DNA of 41,430 nucleotides from Alphaproteobacteria bacterium (GTDB lineage Bacteria; Pseudomonadota; Alphaproteobacteria; Rickettsiales; SXRF01), in assembly GCA_009926845.1 (NCBI GenBank), contig RFOF01000004.1:1-41430 (forward strand), in the 5' to 3' direction. Numbering within the stretch: position 1 is the stretch's first letter; the number at the start of each line of letters is the position of its first letter. Shown here piece by piece: positions 27,826-37,939 of this stretch. The position numbers were made by a program, and so were the translations under genes. The notes beneath the pieces were generated by a model. It ran no database searches, was not told the origin of the DNA, and saw only the letters and a list, made by a program, of their open reading frames with translations.

Positions 27826-28854
27826 TCATCTAAATTTTCCTTCCTGAAAGAATTTCAATTTTACAGCATATTCCATCGGGTCTTTGAGCGATATCTGTGC
27901 GCCCTCCTCAGGGTTTAGCGTGTCATAAGCGCGGGTGAGCAAAAACCGCATCGCCGCGCCGCGCAGCAGCAAAGGCAGCGCCGCCTCTTCTTCTGGCGTT
28001 AGCGGGCGCATATCTGTGTAGGCCGCCATCATCGCCTGCGCGCGCTCGGGAACAAAGCGGTGACGCTCATCAAAGCACCAGGCGTTGATGCAGATGGCAA
28101 GGTCATACGCCCAGAAATCATGGCAGGCGAAATAAAAATCGATAACGCCGGAAAGCTCTGGCGCGCGACCAAACACTTTGGTGAAGAACACATTGTCGGG
28201 AAAAAGATCCGCGTGTACCGGCCCGCTGGGAAGCCCGCTCGGCCAATGTTCGCTGAGATAATTATATTCGTCGCAGATAAAACGGAAAAGCCCCTCGTCT
28301 ATTTCGTCGGCGCGCGGGCCGATGTCGTCTATCAGCTTTTCCCAACCCGAAAGCGAGAGGCGATTTTCGCGCGTGGGCGCAAAATCCATCCCCGCAATGT
28401 GCATCTGCGCGGCGAGTTTGCCCACCTGCGACACGTGATCCAGCGTGATTTTATTCACGCCCGCACCTTCGAGAAAACTCACGAGGATCGCCGGCTTTTC
28501 TTTCAGCACCGACAGCACACGCCCATCTTTCATACTCAGCGGCTCGGGGCAGACGATGCCGCGCGCGCGCCACCACTGCATCACCGCGGTGAAATAGGGC
28601 AGGTCTTCAAGCCGATAATGTTTTTCAAACAGTGTGAGGATGTATTTTTTTGTGTCATCCTGAGCGAGCAACTTGCGAGTCGAAGGATCTTTATCGCCAT
28701 TAGATCCCTCGACTACGCTCGGGATGACATTGATAAGATAATTCGTGTTGGAAACGCCCTCGGAAATGCCCGAGAACGACACCAGCTCACCCACGTTATA
28801 ACGCGTGAGGAAGGCCGCAATATCACTTTCAGAAAGTGGCGTGTAGACGGCCAC
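27826..28854 (-). CDS. thrB: Homoserine kinase ThrB (choline-kinase-fold type) carrying an in-frame palindromic repeat
   Basis: YNVGELVSFSGISEGVSNTNYLI...YILTLFEKHYRLEDLPYFTAVMQWW...GPVHADLFPDNVFF...GVIDFYFACHDFWAYDLAICINAWCF. Confidence 0.94.
   Translation of the reverse strand: MAVYTPLSESDIAAFLTRYNVGELVSFSGISEGVSNTNYLINVIPSVVEGSNGDKDPSTRKLLAQDDTKKYILTLFEKHYRLEDLPYFTAVMQWWRARGIVCPEPLSMKDGRVLSVLKEKPAILVSFLEGAGVNKITLDHVSQVGKLAAQMHIAGMDFAPTRENRLSLSGWEKLIDDIGPRADEIDEGLFRFICDEYNYLSEHWPSGLPSGPVHADLFPDNVFFTKVFGRAPELSGVIDFYFACHDFWAYDLAICINAWCFDERHRFVPERAQAMMAAYTDMRPLTPEEEAALPLLLRGAAMRFLLTRAYDTLNPEEGAQISLKDPMEYAVKLKFFQEGKFR
28654..28728. repeat. Palindromic repeat inside thrB reading frame
   Basis: gtcatcctgagcgagcaacttgcgagtcgaaggatctttatcgccattagatccctcgactacgctcgggatgac (75 bp = 25 codons), in frame as VIPSVVEGSNGDKDPSTRKLLAQDD. 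Confidence 0.9.
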
Positions 28855-29654
28855 TAGATCGCCCGCTCAACCATCAGTTTTTTAATTTCGGCGATGGCCT
28901 TCGCGGGGTTCAGGCCCTTGGGGCAGGTCTTCGCGCAGTTCATGATCGTGTGGCAGCGATAGAGCTTGAACGGATCTTCGAGTTCGTCCAAACGCTCACC
29001 GACCATCTCGTCGCGGCTGTCGATGATCCAGCGATAGGCGTGCAGCAAGATCGCCGGGCCGAGGAATTTATCCGAGTTCCACCAATAGCTCGGGCAGGAA
29101 GTGGAGCAGCAGGCGCAGAGGATGCATTCATACAGCCCATCGAGCTTGGCGCGGTCTTCCGGCGATTGTAGGCGCTCGGAGCTGGCGGGCGCGGGCGTCG
29201 TCGTCTGCATCCAGGGTTTGATGGATTCATACTGCGCGTAAAAATGCGTGAGGTCGGGCACCAAATCTTTGATGACCGGCATGTGCGGCAGCGGATAAAT
29301 TTTTACGTCACCCTTGACCTCGTCGATGGGTTTGATGCAGGCGAGCGTGTTGGTGCCGTCGATATTCATCGCACAGGAACCGCAAATCCCCTCGCGGCAG
29401 GAGCGGCGGAAAGTCAGCGTGGAATCGACCTCGTCTTTGATTTTGATCAGCGCGTCGAGCACCATCGGCCCGCATTTTTCCATGTCCACATCGTAGCTAT
29501 CGAGCGATGGATTTTTGGGCTCGCCAGCCTCGTTCACATCCTCGGGATTGTAGCGGTATATCTTGAATTTTTTGATGGCTTTGCCTTCGTCCGTGCTGGC
29601 AAAATGCTTGCCTTTGCCGACGACTGAATTTTTGGGGAGCGAGAGTTCAACCAT
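28854..29654 (-). CDS. sdhB: Succinate dehydrogenase iron-sulfur subunit
   Basis: [72 protein letters not shown]. Start at MVELSLPK (29654). Confidence 0.97.
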   Translation of the reverse strand: MVELSLPKNSVVGKGKHFASTDEGKAIKKFKIYRYNPEDVNEAGEPKNPSLDSYDVDMEKCGPMVLDALIKIKDEVDSTLTFRRSCREGICGSCAMNIDGTNTLACIKPIDEVKGDVKIYPLPHMPVIKDLVPDLTHFYAQYESIKPWMQTTTPAPASSERLQSPEDRAKLDGLYECILCACCSTSCPSYWWNSDKFLGPAILLHAYRWIIDSRDEMVGERLDELEDPFKLYRCHTIMNCAKTCPKGLNPAKAIAEIKKLMVERAI

Positions 29655-29764
29655 AGAAAACCTTTGCGATTGCGTTGCGCTTAGGAATCCGATTCTAACG
29701 CACCCACGAGCGCAATCAAGCACTAATGCGAGGGAAGGTTTTTTATTGATAATGGGAAGGAAGT

Positions 29765-30739
29765 TTAGGCGAGATTTGGGGAAGGTCGCTCTGGGTGATG
29801 TGCGGCTATTGTGGCTTTCTCCACCAGTCCACCCGGTACGTATTCACCACCACCTGCTGAGGATATTGCTTGCTCAGCAATGAGCTTAGCCACTGCAGGT
29901 TGGAATTCTGTAAAAACATCTGACTTGAGCATGACAGGAACAGCTTCGGTAGATACGCCCATTGCTTGCAGTTCTGGCGTTGCAGCTTTAGGGTTACCCG
30001 TCACCATCATAGCGCGTGTGTCAGGAAATTTCTTGGTAACTTCTGCAATGAGCGCCACCCCATCTTTATTGTCTTTTTCTTCCACTGCCACTTCGTCAGC
30101 ACTTGTTTTCTTTTTGAGGCCACGATCAGAAACAACCAAATCAAAATGCTGTTCTGCTAATTTTTCGCGCGCGTCAAAAGCATTATCAACTACTGTGGAT
30201 TTAATCCCAAGTTCACCCAAGTACGCCGCCATGATAACGGCTACGTCTGGGTCATCTTCCACTACTAAAGCCGACTGTGTTTTAGGGGTTGCGGCAGCAG
30301 CCGCAGGTTTTTTTGCCGCATTCGCTACCGCTTCATCAATCTTCGAAATCAGATCTTCAGACCACAACTTATTTTTATCGTCAAATAAAGGTAGAATAGT
30401 AATGAGACCTGTTTTTCCAGTCAGCGCGTGTTGACCGCGAGGCCGCGGCTGCGTTATGGCTATCACGGGCACACCCATGGTGTAAGCCGCAAGCGCAACT
30501 TTTGAAAAGCGACCGGCAGCTTGCTGCTCGCTTTCACTGCCTATGACTGTCTTGCTTAAATCTAAGACAACAGCGGAAGGACGCTGTTCTCCAAATATTA
30601 TTTTTCTCGCTTCACCATCATTTTCAGCAACGACGGGCAGATATTTCTCATCGGGGTCAAGGTTCAATAAAGCGTCAGCAGTAGCGGCAGCATCTTCTTT
30701 GCCCAGTATTAACACTGTTGGTTTTGTAGGTTCGGCCAT
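29765..30739 (-). CDS. Receiver-domain protein without recognisable output domain (receiver-like N-terminus plus C-terminal REC)
   Basis: [53 protein letters not shown]...[11 protein letters not shown]-terminal [12 protein letters not shown]...[13 protein letters not shown] is receiver-like. Confidence 0.8.
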   Translation of the reverse strand: MAEPTKPTVLILGKEDAAATADALLNLDPDEKYLPVVAENDGEARKIIFGEQRPSAVVLDLSKTVIGSESEQQAAGRFSKVALAAYTMGVPVIAITQPRPRGQHALTGKTGLITILPLFDDKNKLWSEDLISKIDEAVANAAKKPAAAAATPKTQSALVVEDDPDVAVIMAAYLGELGIKSTVVDNAFDAREKLAEQHFDLVVSDRGLKKKTSADEVAVEEKDNKDGVALIAEVTKKFPDTRAMMVTGNPKAATPELQAMGVSTEAVPVMLKSDVFTEFQPAVAKLIAEQAISSAGGGEYVPGGLVEKATIAAHHPERPSPNLA

Positions 30740-30851
30740 ATATTTCCCGTACTTTTTCAGTTTTTATGCCACCATCATACCACCCGCGCCCCACTCCGTA
30801 AAGTGTAATGTCAACAGAAATTAACTTGATAAGCGGTTGATTAATAATAAT

Positions 30852-30917
30852 GTCATCCTGAGCGGAGCAACGCGGAGTCGAAGGATCTTAAGATCCCTCG
30901 GCTGCGCTCGGGATGAC
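30852..30917. repeat. Palindromic intergenic repeat downstream of sdhA
   Basis: gtcatcctgagcggagcaacgcggagtcgaaggatcttaagatccctcggctgcgctcgggatgac. Confidence 0.88.
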
Positions 30918-30921
30918 GTTG

Positions 30922-32721
30922 CTAATAAACCCTTGCCTTGGGCGGAACGGGCTGAACTTCGTTGCTCAGCGTGTTCATATGCACGGGGCGATAGTCGATG
31001 GTGGTCCTCCCCGTTTCGCTGAGCCACGCCAGCGAGTGCTTCATCCACTCCTTGTCGTCGCGCTCTTTGAAATCTTCGCGGGCGTGTGCGCCGCGGCTTT
31101 CCTCACGGTTTTTCGCGCACTCAATCGTCACCAGCGCTTGGCTGCGGAGGTTGTCGAGTTCGAGCGCTTCGACCAAGTCAGAATTCCACACGAGGCTGCG
31201 GTCAGAAATATTCAGCTGCTCATAGCTGTTCCAAATTTCACGCATGTGTGACGCGCCTTCGGAGAGCACTTTTTCTTCACGGAAAACCGCCGCGTGGTTC
31301 TGCATGCAGCGCTGCATATTTTTTCGAATTTCCGACGTTTTCATGCTGCCCGAAGCATTGCGTACACGGTCAAAACGCGCGAGCACCTTGTCGGTGTTGC
31401 TGCCGCTCATCGGCTTGTGGCGGCTGCCGGGTTTGACAACTTCTGCAGCGCGAATCGCCGCTGCGCGGCCAAACACCACAAGGTCGAGCAGCGAATTAGA
31501 ACCGAGGCGGTTCGCGCCATGCACCGAAACGCAGCCCGCTTCGCCAATAGCCATCAAACCTTGAACCACCGTGTCGGGATGACCATTTTTCAGCGTCACC
31601 ACTTCGCCGTGATAGTTCGTCGGTATACCACCCATGTTATAATGCACGGTCGGGATCACCGGAATAGGTTGTTTCGTTACATCCACGCCGGCGAAAATTT
31701 TCGCGGTTTCGGAAATGCCCGGCAGGCGCTCATGCAGCACCGCAGGGTCGAGATGGTCAAGATGCAGGAACACATGGTCTTTATGCGGGCCAACGCCGCG
31801 ACCTTCGCGAATTTCCATCGTCATCGCGCGCGAAACCACGTCACGCGATGCCAAATCTTTTGCACTCGGCGCATAGCGTTCCATGAAGCGTTCGCCTTCG
31901 GAATTCACAAGGTAGCCGCCCTCGCCGCGCGCGCCTTCAGTGATGAGGCAACCCGCGCCATAAATACCGGTGGGGTGGAATTGCACGAACTCCATATCCT
32001 GCAGTGGGATGCCCGCGCGAAGCGCCATGCCACCGCCATCACCTGTGCAGGTGTGGGCGGAAGTCGCCGAGAAATATGCGCGGCCATAGCCGCCGGTGGC
32101 CATCACCGTGAGGTGCGCGTTGAAGCGGTGGAGCGTGCCGTCATCGAGGTTCCACGCCATGACGCCACGGCACACGCCCTCGTCATCCATGATGAGATCG
32201 GTGGCGAAATATTCGATAAAAAACTGAGCCTTATGGCGAAGCGCCTGCGTGTAAAGCGTGTGCAAAATGGCGTGTCCCGTGCGGTCGGCAGCGGCGCAGG
32301 TTCGCTGGGCTGTGCCCTTGCCGTATTCGGTGGTCATGCCGCCAAATGGGCGCTGATAAATTTTACCTTCCGGTGTGCGCGAAAATGGCACACCATAATG
32401 TTCAAGCTCGCGCACGGCCTCTGCCGCATGTTTGCACATATATTCAATCGCGTCTTGGTCGCCCAGCCAGTCACCGCCTTTGACCGTGTCATACATGTGC
32501 CAGCGCCAGTCGTCTGCGCCCATGTTGCCAAGCGCCGCCGATATGCCGCCTTGCGCCGCCACCGTGTGTGAGCGGGTGGGAAACACCTTGCTGACGCAGG
32601 CGGTGTTGAGACCGGCAGAGGCCATGCCGAACGTGGCGCGAAGGCCAGCGCCGCCAGCACCGACAACAACGACATCATGATAATGGTCAACAATTTTGTA
32701 GGCTATTTTTCCTGTGGTCAT
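30922..32721 (-). CDS. sdhA: Succinate dehydrogenase flavoprotein subunit
   Basis: [53 protein letters not shown]...[21 protein letters not shown]. Confidence 0.98.
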   Translation of the reverse strand: MTTGKIAYKIVDHYHDVVVVGAGGAGLRATFGMASAGLNTACVSKVFPTRSHTVAAQGGISAALGNMGADDWRWHMYDTVKGGDWLGDQDAIEYMCKHAAEAVRELEHYGVPFSRTPEGKIYQRPFGGMTTEYGKGTAQRTCAAADRTGHAILHTLYTQALRHKAQFFIEYFATDLIMDDEGVCRGVMAWNLDDGTLHRFNAHLTVMATGGYGRAYFSATSAHTCTGDGGGMALRAGIPLQDMEFVQFHPTGIYGAGCLITEGARGEGGYLVNSEGERFMERYAPSAKDLASRDVVSRAMTMEIREGRGVGPHKDHVFLHLDHLDPAVLHERLPGISETAKIFAGVDVTKQPIPVIPTVHYNMGGIPTNYHGEVVTLKNGHPDTVVQGLMAIGEAGCVSVHGANRLGSNSLLDLVVFGRAAAIRAAEVVKPGSRHKPMSGSNTDKVLARFDRVRNASGSMKTSEIRKNMQRCMQNHAAVFREEKVLSEGASHMREIWNSYEQLNISDRSLVWNSDLVEALELDNLRSQALVTIECAKNREESRGAHAREDFKERDDKEWMKHSLAWLSETGRTTIDYRPVHMNTLSNEVQPVPPKARVY

Positions 32722-32723
32722 GA

Positions 32724-33140
32724 CTAATCAAACATCAAATGGAGTTTTAAAACACTGAGAATGCCGAGCGCCGCCGCGCCATAGCAAAGGAAGGTGACGC
32801 CGATGAGCAGCGTGTATTTAGCGACTGCGCCATGCACATAATCTTCAATCACCACCTGCAGGCCGAGCTTGGCGTGGGTGAAAATGGCGAGCAAAAAAAG
32901 TACCATCGCGGTCAGCGCAAATGGCGACGACAGAAAATTCGAAAGCCCCGAGAGCTGCGGCGAAAGCAGCGACGAAATGAGGTTATACATGAACCACAGA
33001 CCAAGCGGCAAAATCGCCAGCGCGGTCATGCGTTGCAACCACCAATGCGAAGCGCCATGATGCGCCGAGCCAAGGCCACGCGCCTTGCTCAAATTACTGC
33101 GAAAATCTTTTGACGTTTGGGCTTTTGATTTGTTTTCCAT
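32724..33140 (-). CDS. sdhD: Succinate dehydrogenase membrane anchor subunit
   Basis: [45 protein letters not shown]; between sdhC and sdhA. Start 33140. Confidence 0.94.
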   Translation of the reverse strand: MENKSKAQTSKDFRSNLSKARGLGSAHHGASHWWLQRMTALAILPLGLWFMYNLISSLLSPQLSGLSNFLSSPFALTAMVLFLLAIFTHAKLGLQVVIEDYVHGAVAKYTLLIGVTFLCYGAAALGILSVLKLHLMFD

Positions 33141-33523
33141 TATTTTACTCCCCAGAGCACAGGACACCAGCTCGCCAGCGTCAGCGAGAGTGAAACAATC
33201 ACCACTGCCCAGCCTGAACGCGCCATGGTTTTTAGCTCAAAACCTTTGCCCATATCCCAGAACAGATGGCGCACGCCGTTGCACAGATGATAGAAAAATG
33301 CCTGCGTGAAACCCAGCAAAACGATGCGGCCAAACCGGCTGTTCATCGCCTCATAAAAACCGCTGTAAAGCGCGGGATAAAACGCCGCGATGGAAAGCCA
33401 GACCACCAGTAATAGTACGCCAAAGAACAGCGCCACACCCGTCATGCGGTGTAGGATGGAAAGGACAGAGCTGATTTGCGGACGATAGATGGTCAGGTGC
33501 GGAGAGAGTGGTCGTTGCGACAT
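33140..33523 (-). CDS. sdhC: Succinate dehydrogenase cytochrome b556 subunit
   Basis: RPLSPHLTIYRPQISSVLSILHRMTGVALFFG; HLCNGVRHLFWDMGKGFE. Confidence 0.95.
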   Translation of the reverse strand: MSQRPLSPHLTIYRPQISSVLSILHRMTGVALFFGVLLLVVWLSIAAFYPALYSGFYEAMNSRFGRIVLLGFTQAFFYHLCNGVRHLFWDMGKGFELKTMARSGWAVVIVSLSLTLASWCPVLWGVK

Positions 33524-33657
33524 GCGGACTCACATAATGTAAGAAGGATAAAAAAAGAACGTGATTCTTTATAATCAAATCACATTACAAATCCATCATA
33601 TTTTTTGCAGCAACATGACACGCACCTGCGCGCCATGACAAAAAACAGTGCAAAAAT

Positions 33658-33714
33658 TTCGCGGAATTTGGATGTTTTTCGTATATTTTTTGATGTTTTT
33701 TCGCAGAATTTGGA
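33658..33714. promoter_or_regulatory. Pair of direct repeats TTCGC(G/A)GAATTTGGA upstream of sdhC
   Basis: 33658-33672 ttcgcggaatttgga and 33700-33714 ttcgcagaatttgga; 14/15 identical, 42 bp apart. Confidence 0.55.
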
Positions 33715-33771
33715 GCAAATTGGGGGTGGTTTGGCGGTGGATTTTACATGGTAAAGAATTGCAAAGGCTAT

Positions 33772-36222
33772 TTATGGTAAGCGCCCTACTGGCCCCGCCA
33801 AAGAAGCTCTGCTAAAACACTCAGGATTCACTCCACCCCACATCAACTTATTACCCAATGGAGGTGTATATGCTGGCCATTTCACTTCACCTACGCCAAG
33901 TGCTGGCTGCAAACGCAAACGGCCTTTTTCGTGACCTTTGAATGTACCGTTAATATCACATTTAATATGGTTATCAAACAACGACTCTGGACCTTGCGCA
34001 TTTTCGTTATACAACCCTTTTTGCACCATGTTCACATATTGCGGCATGTTGATGATCACCTCTACGTGATATATCTCACCCTTCCCGCCATCAGGTTTTA
34101 CGCCAACTACTTTTAATTCTGACTTGGTCATTCCAGCTGGTATTTTTTCTTCACCCGGAATTCTATCTGGCCACTCCACCCAGTTTGGAATCAAATGATT
34201 TTGTTGTAACGCTGCATGAAGTTGTTCATTTTTGAGCGTTCCCAAACCGCTATCAAAAACAGGTGCAGGAATATCCACCACATAGGACAAGGTGTAGGAT
34301 TGATTCACAACGGGGGATGTATCCATGATCATGAAACGATCGACATTGGGGTCACGCGCGGCATTATGCGCGGCAATCGGATGGCCTGTATGTTTTTTAA
34401 TGACCTCCTTCATGGGAACAAAGCGCAGCTCGTCTTGCAGCCTTGCGCCAGCACGAAGCATGACGACATCACTAAACATACCGCGGCTAGTACTGCCTGG
34501 CTGATACAGGCTCAAAGGTGCCTGTGCACCCAATACAGAAACGTGATATCCTCTATCTTTGAACTGCTTGGCCACTTTATCGTTGCGACCTTCATAGGGG
34601 ATACCCGAACCATCGATGAATAAATTGTATTTTTCCTGCTCGGCTTTTTGCATGGTCAACGCACGAACGGCATTTCCAAAATCTCCAACAGCAATATAAT
34701 CATCATGGTGCAATTCCAATGCAGGATAGAGCCATAACTTATCGCTATCACCGCGCATATCATCCAGCGAGGCGACAACAAGTGAATCACCACATTCTTT
34801 CTTAGCTAACTTCTTGAGACCGCCCTTGCCAGAGCCTGTGCCACCTTGCGCAAGATACACTTGTGGTTTTTCTGCAGGTTTTTTGCGTCCTTCTTTCCCG
34901 ATGAAGGCATTATCAGCACATTCATAGACCTTTTCTAGCGTTTCCGCTAACCGAGGGGCAGCTCTTTTAATCAATTCTTGCGCTGGGGGAGAGATCTCTC
35001 CTGCAACTTCCAACATTTTTACTTTGATGGCTGCTTTTATTTTTTTTCGCTCTGTCGCTTGTTCGCTTGGCTCTAAGTCATGAAAATTAGGGTGTGCATC
35101 TTTGGGAATAAAATCAATGATATTTGAAAAATCTTTATGTACCTTACCATAGTTGGCCATTGCTTCTTTAAAAATCGCCAACTCACTTTTTTCTTCGCCG
35201 CTGCGTGGCTTCATCAAAAGCCCTGTCATCAGGTCTTCATCAATACAAAACAGCCTTACCTTTTTATCAATCAGAGATGCTCCATCAATGACTTTCGCCT
35301 CTTTCAATCGCTTGAGATTCTTTCCTAATAGTTTGCGAGCCTTTTCACCCGATTGCTGAGGACTCTCATTCTTAAGGTGAAAACCGCAGTATTTCTTCTC
35401 CATAAAATGTGCGAGATGTGGCGCGCCAACGGGAACATCGATTTCAAGCTCCCGAATGGATTTTCTGCTTCTGACGTGTGTCTCTATTGCTTCTGCAAGT
35501 TCACGCGTTAAATCCACCAAACAACCATTCTCGGTTACCACATGCGTTTTACCATCAATTTTTTTGACAGGAAAACTAATGCCCTCAACCGTCCACACAT
35601 TCTCCTTTCCCGGAGGATCGATAAAATGACTCCCCTGAGGAGTAGCATTATTTTCATGGATCGCGCTGCGCATACGCTGCTCTATGTCAGAGGTGCGCTC
35701 CCCGCGCGTAAAATCTATACCATTAGGAGTGATGCTCTTCCATTTATTATCACGAGCAAGCTCAACCAACATCACGCCGAGCGACATGGTCGCATGCTTT
35801 AAAGCGACCGCAGGAGAATTAAATGCTTCATATAGCTTCGCTAGCTCACCGGGCGCAGTGTCTTGCGTTAATTTTAGATCGCCCGTTTCACTATAGTTTT
35901 CATCAACAAATCGCTGAAAGATTTTTTTGATAACGTCCTGCTGCCCTGCATCAAGATGTCGCGCATTATACAGCTTACCATCCGGATCTTGTTTTCTATA
36001 TTGGGATGAATCCTGAAACTGGAAGTCATAGATTTGCAGGTAATGTTGAAAAAGTGCTTCTGCGATTTCGTTTTTTCTCGATCCTGCATCCATATTCGTG
36101 GTGCTATGTTGGCTATGAGGCAGATTAATTTCACGAAATCCACGGTGACGAATAACCGACATGCCGCGAATCGCCGCCTCAGAGGCGACAAGTTCCTCAA
36201 AAATAGGTAATTCTGATTTCAT
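33772..36222 (-). CDS. Large protein (816 aa) with zeta-toxin-like P-loop kinase domain
   Basis: QVYLAQGGTGSGKGGLKKLAKKE (Walker A), SLVVASLDDMRGDS, NLFIDGSGIPYEGR, QFKDRGYHVSVLG; long N- and C-terminal regions not recognised; no signal peptide. Confidence 0.7.
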   Translation of the reverse strand: MKSELPIFEELVASEAAIRGMSVIRHRGFREINLPHSQHSTTNMDAGSRKNEIAEALFQHYLQIYDFQFQDSSQYRKQDPDGKLYNARHLDAGQQDVIKKIFQRFVDENYSETGDLKLTQDTAPGELAKLYEAFNSPAVALKHATMSLGVMLVELARDNKWKSITPNGIDFTRGERTSDIEQRMRSAIHENNATPQGSHFIDPPGKENVWTVEGISFPVKKIDGKTHVVTENGCLVDLTRELAEAIETHVRSRKSIRELEIDVPVGAPHLAHFMEKKYCGFHLKNESPQQSGEKARKLLGKNLKRLKEAKVIDGASLIDKKVRLFCIDEDLMTGLLMKPRSGEEKSELAIFKEAMANYGKVHKDFSNIIDFIPKDAHPNFHDLEPSEQATERKKIKAAIKVKMLEVAGEISPPAQELIKRAAPRLAETLEKVYECADNAFIGKEGRKKPAEKPQVYLAQGGTGSGKGGLKKLAKKECGDSLVVASLDDMRGDSDKLWLYPALELHHDDYIAVGDFGNAVRALTMQKAEQEKYNLFIDGSGIPYEGRNDKVAKQFKDRGYHVSVLGAQAPLSLYQPGSTSRGMFSDVVMLRAGARLQDELRFVPMKEVIKKHTGHPIAAHNAARDPNVDRFMIMDTSPVVNQSYTLSYVVDIPAPVFDSGLGTLKNEQLHAALQQNHLIPNWVEWPDRIPGEEKIPAGMTKSELKVVGVKPDGGKGEIYHVEVIINMPQYVNMVQKGLYNENAQGPESLFDNHIKCDINGTFKGHEKGRLRLQPALGVGEVKWPAYTPPLGNKLMWGGVNPECFSRASLAGPVGRLP

Positions 36223-36350
36223 TTTTTATTTTGCCTGCATAACTTGCTTACCCCTTAGTTTTAACACAGGGGGATGGGCAGGCTCAACCGATTTCTTAAC
36301 TTATTGTTTAGAAGTCTTTACGGCTTTTGTGTTGCGCTGCCTACGGCGCG

Positions 36351-36378
36351 GCAAATCGCCCTTTCGGGGACGATTTGC
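36351..36378. repeat. Hairpin directly downstream of ftsE
   Basis: GCAAATCG CCC TTTC GGGG A CGATTTGC. Confidence 0.65.
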
Positions 36379-36385
36379 ATAGTCC

Positions 36386-37048
36386 TCACCTATTGTTGCG
36401 GACTATAACCCCATCCTGCAGGCGCAGCACGGGGTGGTTGAAGAGCGAGATGAGATGTTCGTCGTGGCTGGCGACCAGAACTGTGGTGCCGCCTTTGTTA
36501 AGCGCTTCAAAAAGATACATAAAACGCAGTGATAGCGCCGCATCAAGGTTGCCCGTTGGCTCATCCGCGAGGAGGATATCTGGCTTGGTGATGACGGCGC
36601 GGGCGATGGCGGCGCGCTGTTTCTGGCCGCCAGAGAGCAACGCCGGGCGCACATCATGATATTGCTCCAGCTCCACCCACTCGAGCAACTCACGCACTTT
36701 ATCGGCAATTTGTTTGGCGGGTTCGCCCGCAATTTTCAGCGGCAGGGCGACATTTTCAGCGATGGTCAGATGTGGCAACAACCCATAATCCTGCAGCACC
36801 AACCCAACACGGCGGCGAAGTTTTGGCATTTCCTCGCGCGGCATGGCGGTCACGTTTTTGCCAAACATGGTTATCATGCCTTTTGACGCGCGGTGTTGCA
36901 GCGACATCAGCGACAGCAGCGAGCTTTTACCCGCACCACTGGGCCCAGTTAAAAAATGAAACGAGCCCTTCGCCAGATGCACATTCACATCGCGCAGCAC
37001 AGGCCGCCCGGGCAGATATTCCATCGCTACATGTTGCAGGTCGAGCAT
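36386..37048 (-). CDS. ftsE: FtsE-like ABC transporter ATPase
   Basis: GPSGAGKSSLLSLMSLQHRASKGMITMFGKNV; VLQDYGLLPHLTIAENVALPL; LLSGGQKQRAAIARAVITKPDILLADEPTGNLD. Start 37048. Confidence 0.9.
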   Translation of the reverse strand: MLDLQHVAMEYLPGRPVLRDVNVHLAKGSFHFLTGPSGAGKSSLLSLMSLQHRASKGMITMFGKNVTAMPREEMPKLRRRVGLVLQDYGLLPHLTIAENVALPLKIAGEPAKQIADKVRELLEWVELEQYHDVRPALLSGGQKQRAAIARAVITKPDILLADEPTGNLDAALSLRFMYLFEALNKGGTTVLVASHDEHLISLFNHPVLRLQDGVIVRNNR

Positions 37049-37055
37049 AAGTAAA

Positions 37056-37177
37056 GATGACCAGATGACTAGTTGACGAGATGACCAGATGATAGGATGA
37101 TAGAACGACAAGATAAACAAGATAATACATAATATGCATAAACTCGTCATCCGGTTATCCGGTCATCTGGTTATCTT
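37056..37177. repeat. Degenerate 8-bp-period tandem repeat in two inverted blocks between ftsE and the zinc-ribbon gene
   Basis: gatgacca gatgacta gttgacga gatgacca gatgatag gatgatag aacgacaa gataaaca ... then inverted gtcatccg gttatccg gtcatctg gttatctt. Confidence 0.8.
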
Positions 37178-37180
37178 CCT

Positions 37181-37939
37181 ATGATCCTGCAATGCCCTGA
37201 ATGCAATGCGCGCTACGCCGTTCCCGACCATGCCATCGGCAAGACTGGGCGGACGGTTGCCTGCGCGAAATGTAAACATTCGTGGCACCAGATGCCAACG
37301 CCAGAGCGCCTCGCCGCCATCGCGGAAGCAGAGGAAGCCAAAGCCGCCGCACTTGCAACCATTGCCGCAGAAAAAATTCTCAAAGCAGCAGAAACACCCG
37401 CTGCAGCGCCGCAAACCGCCAGCACCGACCAAGCGCTCGCCGATTTCGACAAGATGATCGAAGACGTCAACATCAAACCGCTGCCCAAGGGCTCGAACGT
37501 TCCTGCCGCGCCACGCAAACGCGCCCCTGCTGGCATTAAAGCTGCCACGGTTGGCGTATCGCTCATTGCCGCATCATTGGCTGTTTTATTATTCTATCCT
37601 GCGCTCTATGGTTACACCCCAACTGCCGGCATGATGCTCGAAGATCTCGACATGCATAAGCGCGACACTGACAATTTCCCCGCCTACGAAATTAATGGCA
37701 AAATTTCCAACCGAACAGGAGAGGCAGCTAAGGTGCCTGTTCTGCGCGTGACGTTGGTCGATAGCAAGGGATCAGCGCTGCAATTTTGGGAATTTTCGGA
37801 AAAAGAGAAAACGCTAAAGCCCGGGCAGGCGATTCCATTCTCTACAGGCGCACTGGAAGTGAAAATGAAACGTGCCACGCGCTTTGTGCTCGACATCGGC
37901 AACCCGCTGGAGATGAGCCTAAGGAGCAGCATCGAATGA
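37181..37939 (+). CDS. MJ0042-type zinc-ribbon, single-TM protein with DUF3426-like domain
   Basis: MILQCPECNARYAVPDHAIGKTGRTVACAKCKHSWHQ; central TM; C-terminal NGKISNRTGEAAKVPVLRVTLVDSKGSALQFWEF. Confidence 0.9.
   Translation: MILQCPECNARYAVPDHAIGKTGRTVACAKCKHSWHQMPTPERLAAIAEAEEAKAAALATIAAEKILKAAETPAAAPQTASTDQALADFDKMIEDVNIKPLPKGSNVPAAPRKRAPAGIKAATVGVSLIAASLAVLLFYPALYGYTPTAGMMLEDLDMHKRDTDNFPAYEINGKISNRTGEAAKVPVLRVTLVDSKGSALQFWEFSEKEKTLKPGQAIPFSTGALEVKMKRATRFVLDIGNPLEMSLRSSIE

Noticed and set aside
28060-28857. 265-aa ORF on + antisense to thrB
   Set aside because: Shadow ORF of a clear homoserine kinase.
31294-32571. 425-aa ORF on + antisense to sdhA
   Set aside because: sdhA on the opposite strand is certain; the antisense product has no recognisable motif and compositional bias.
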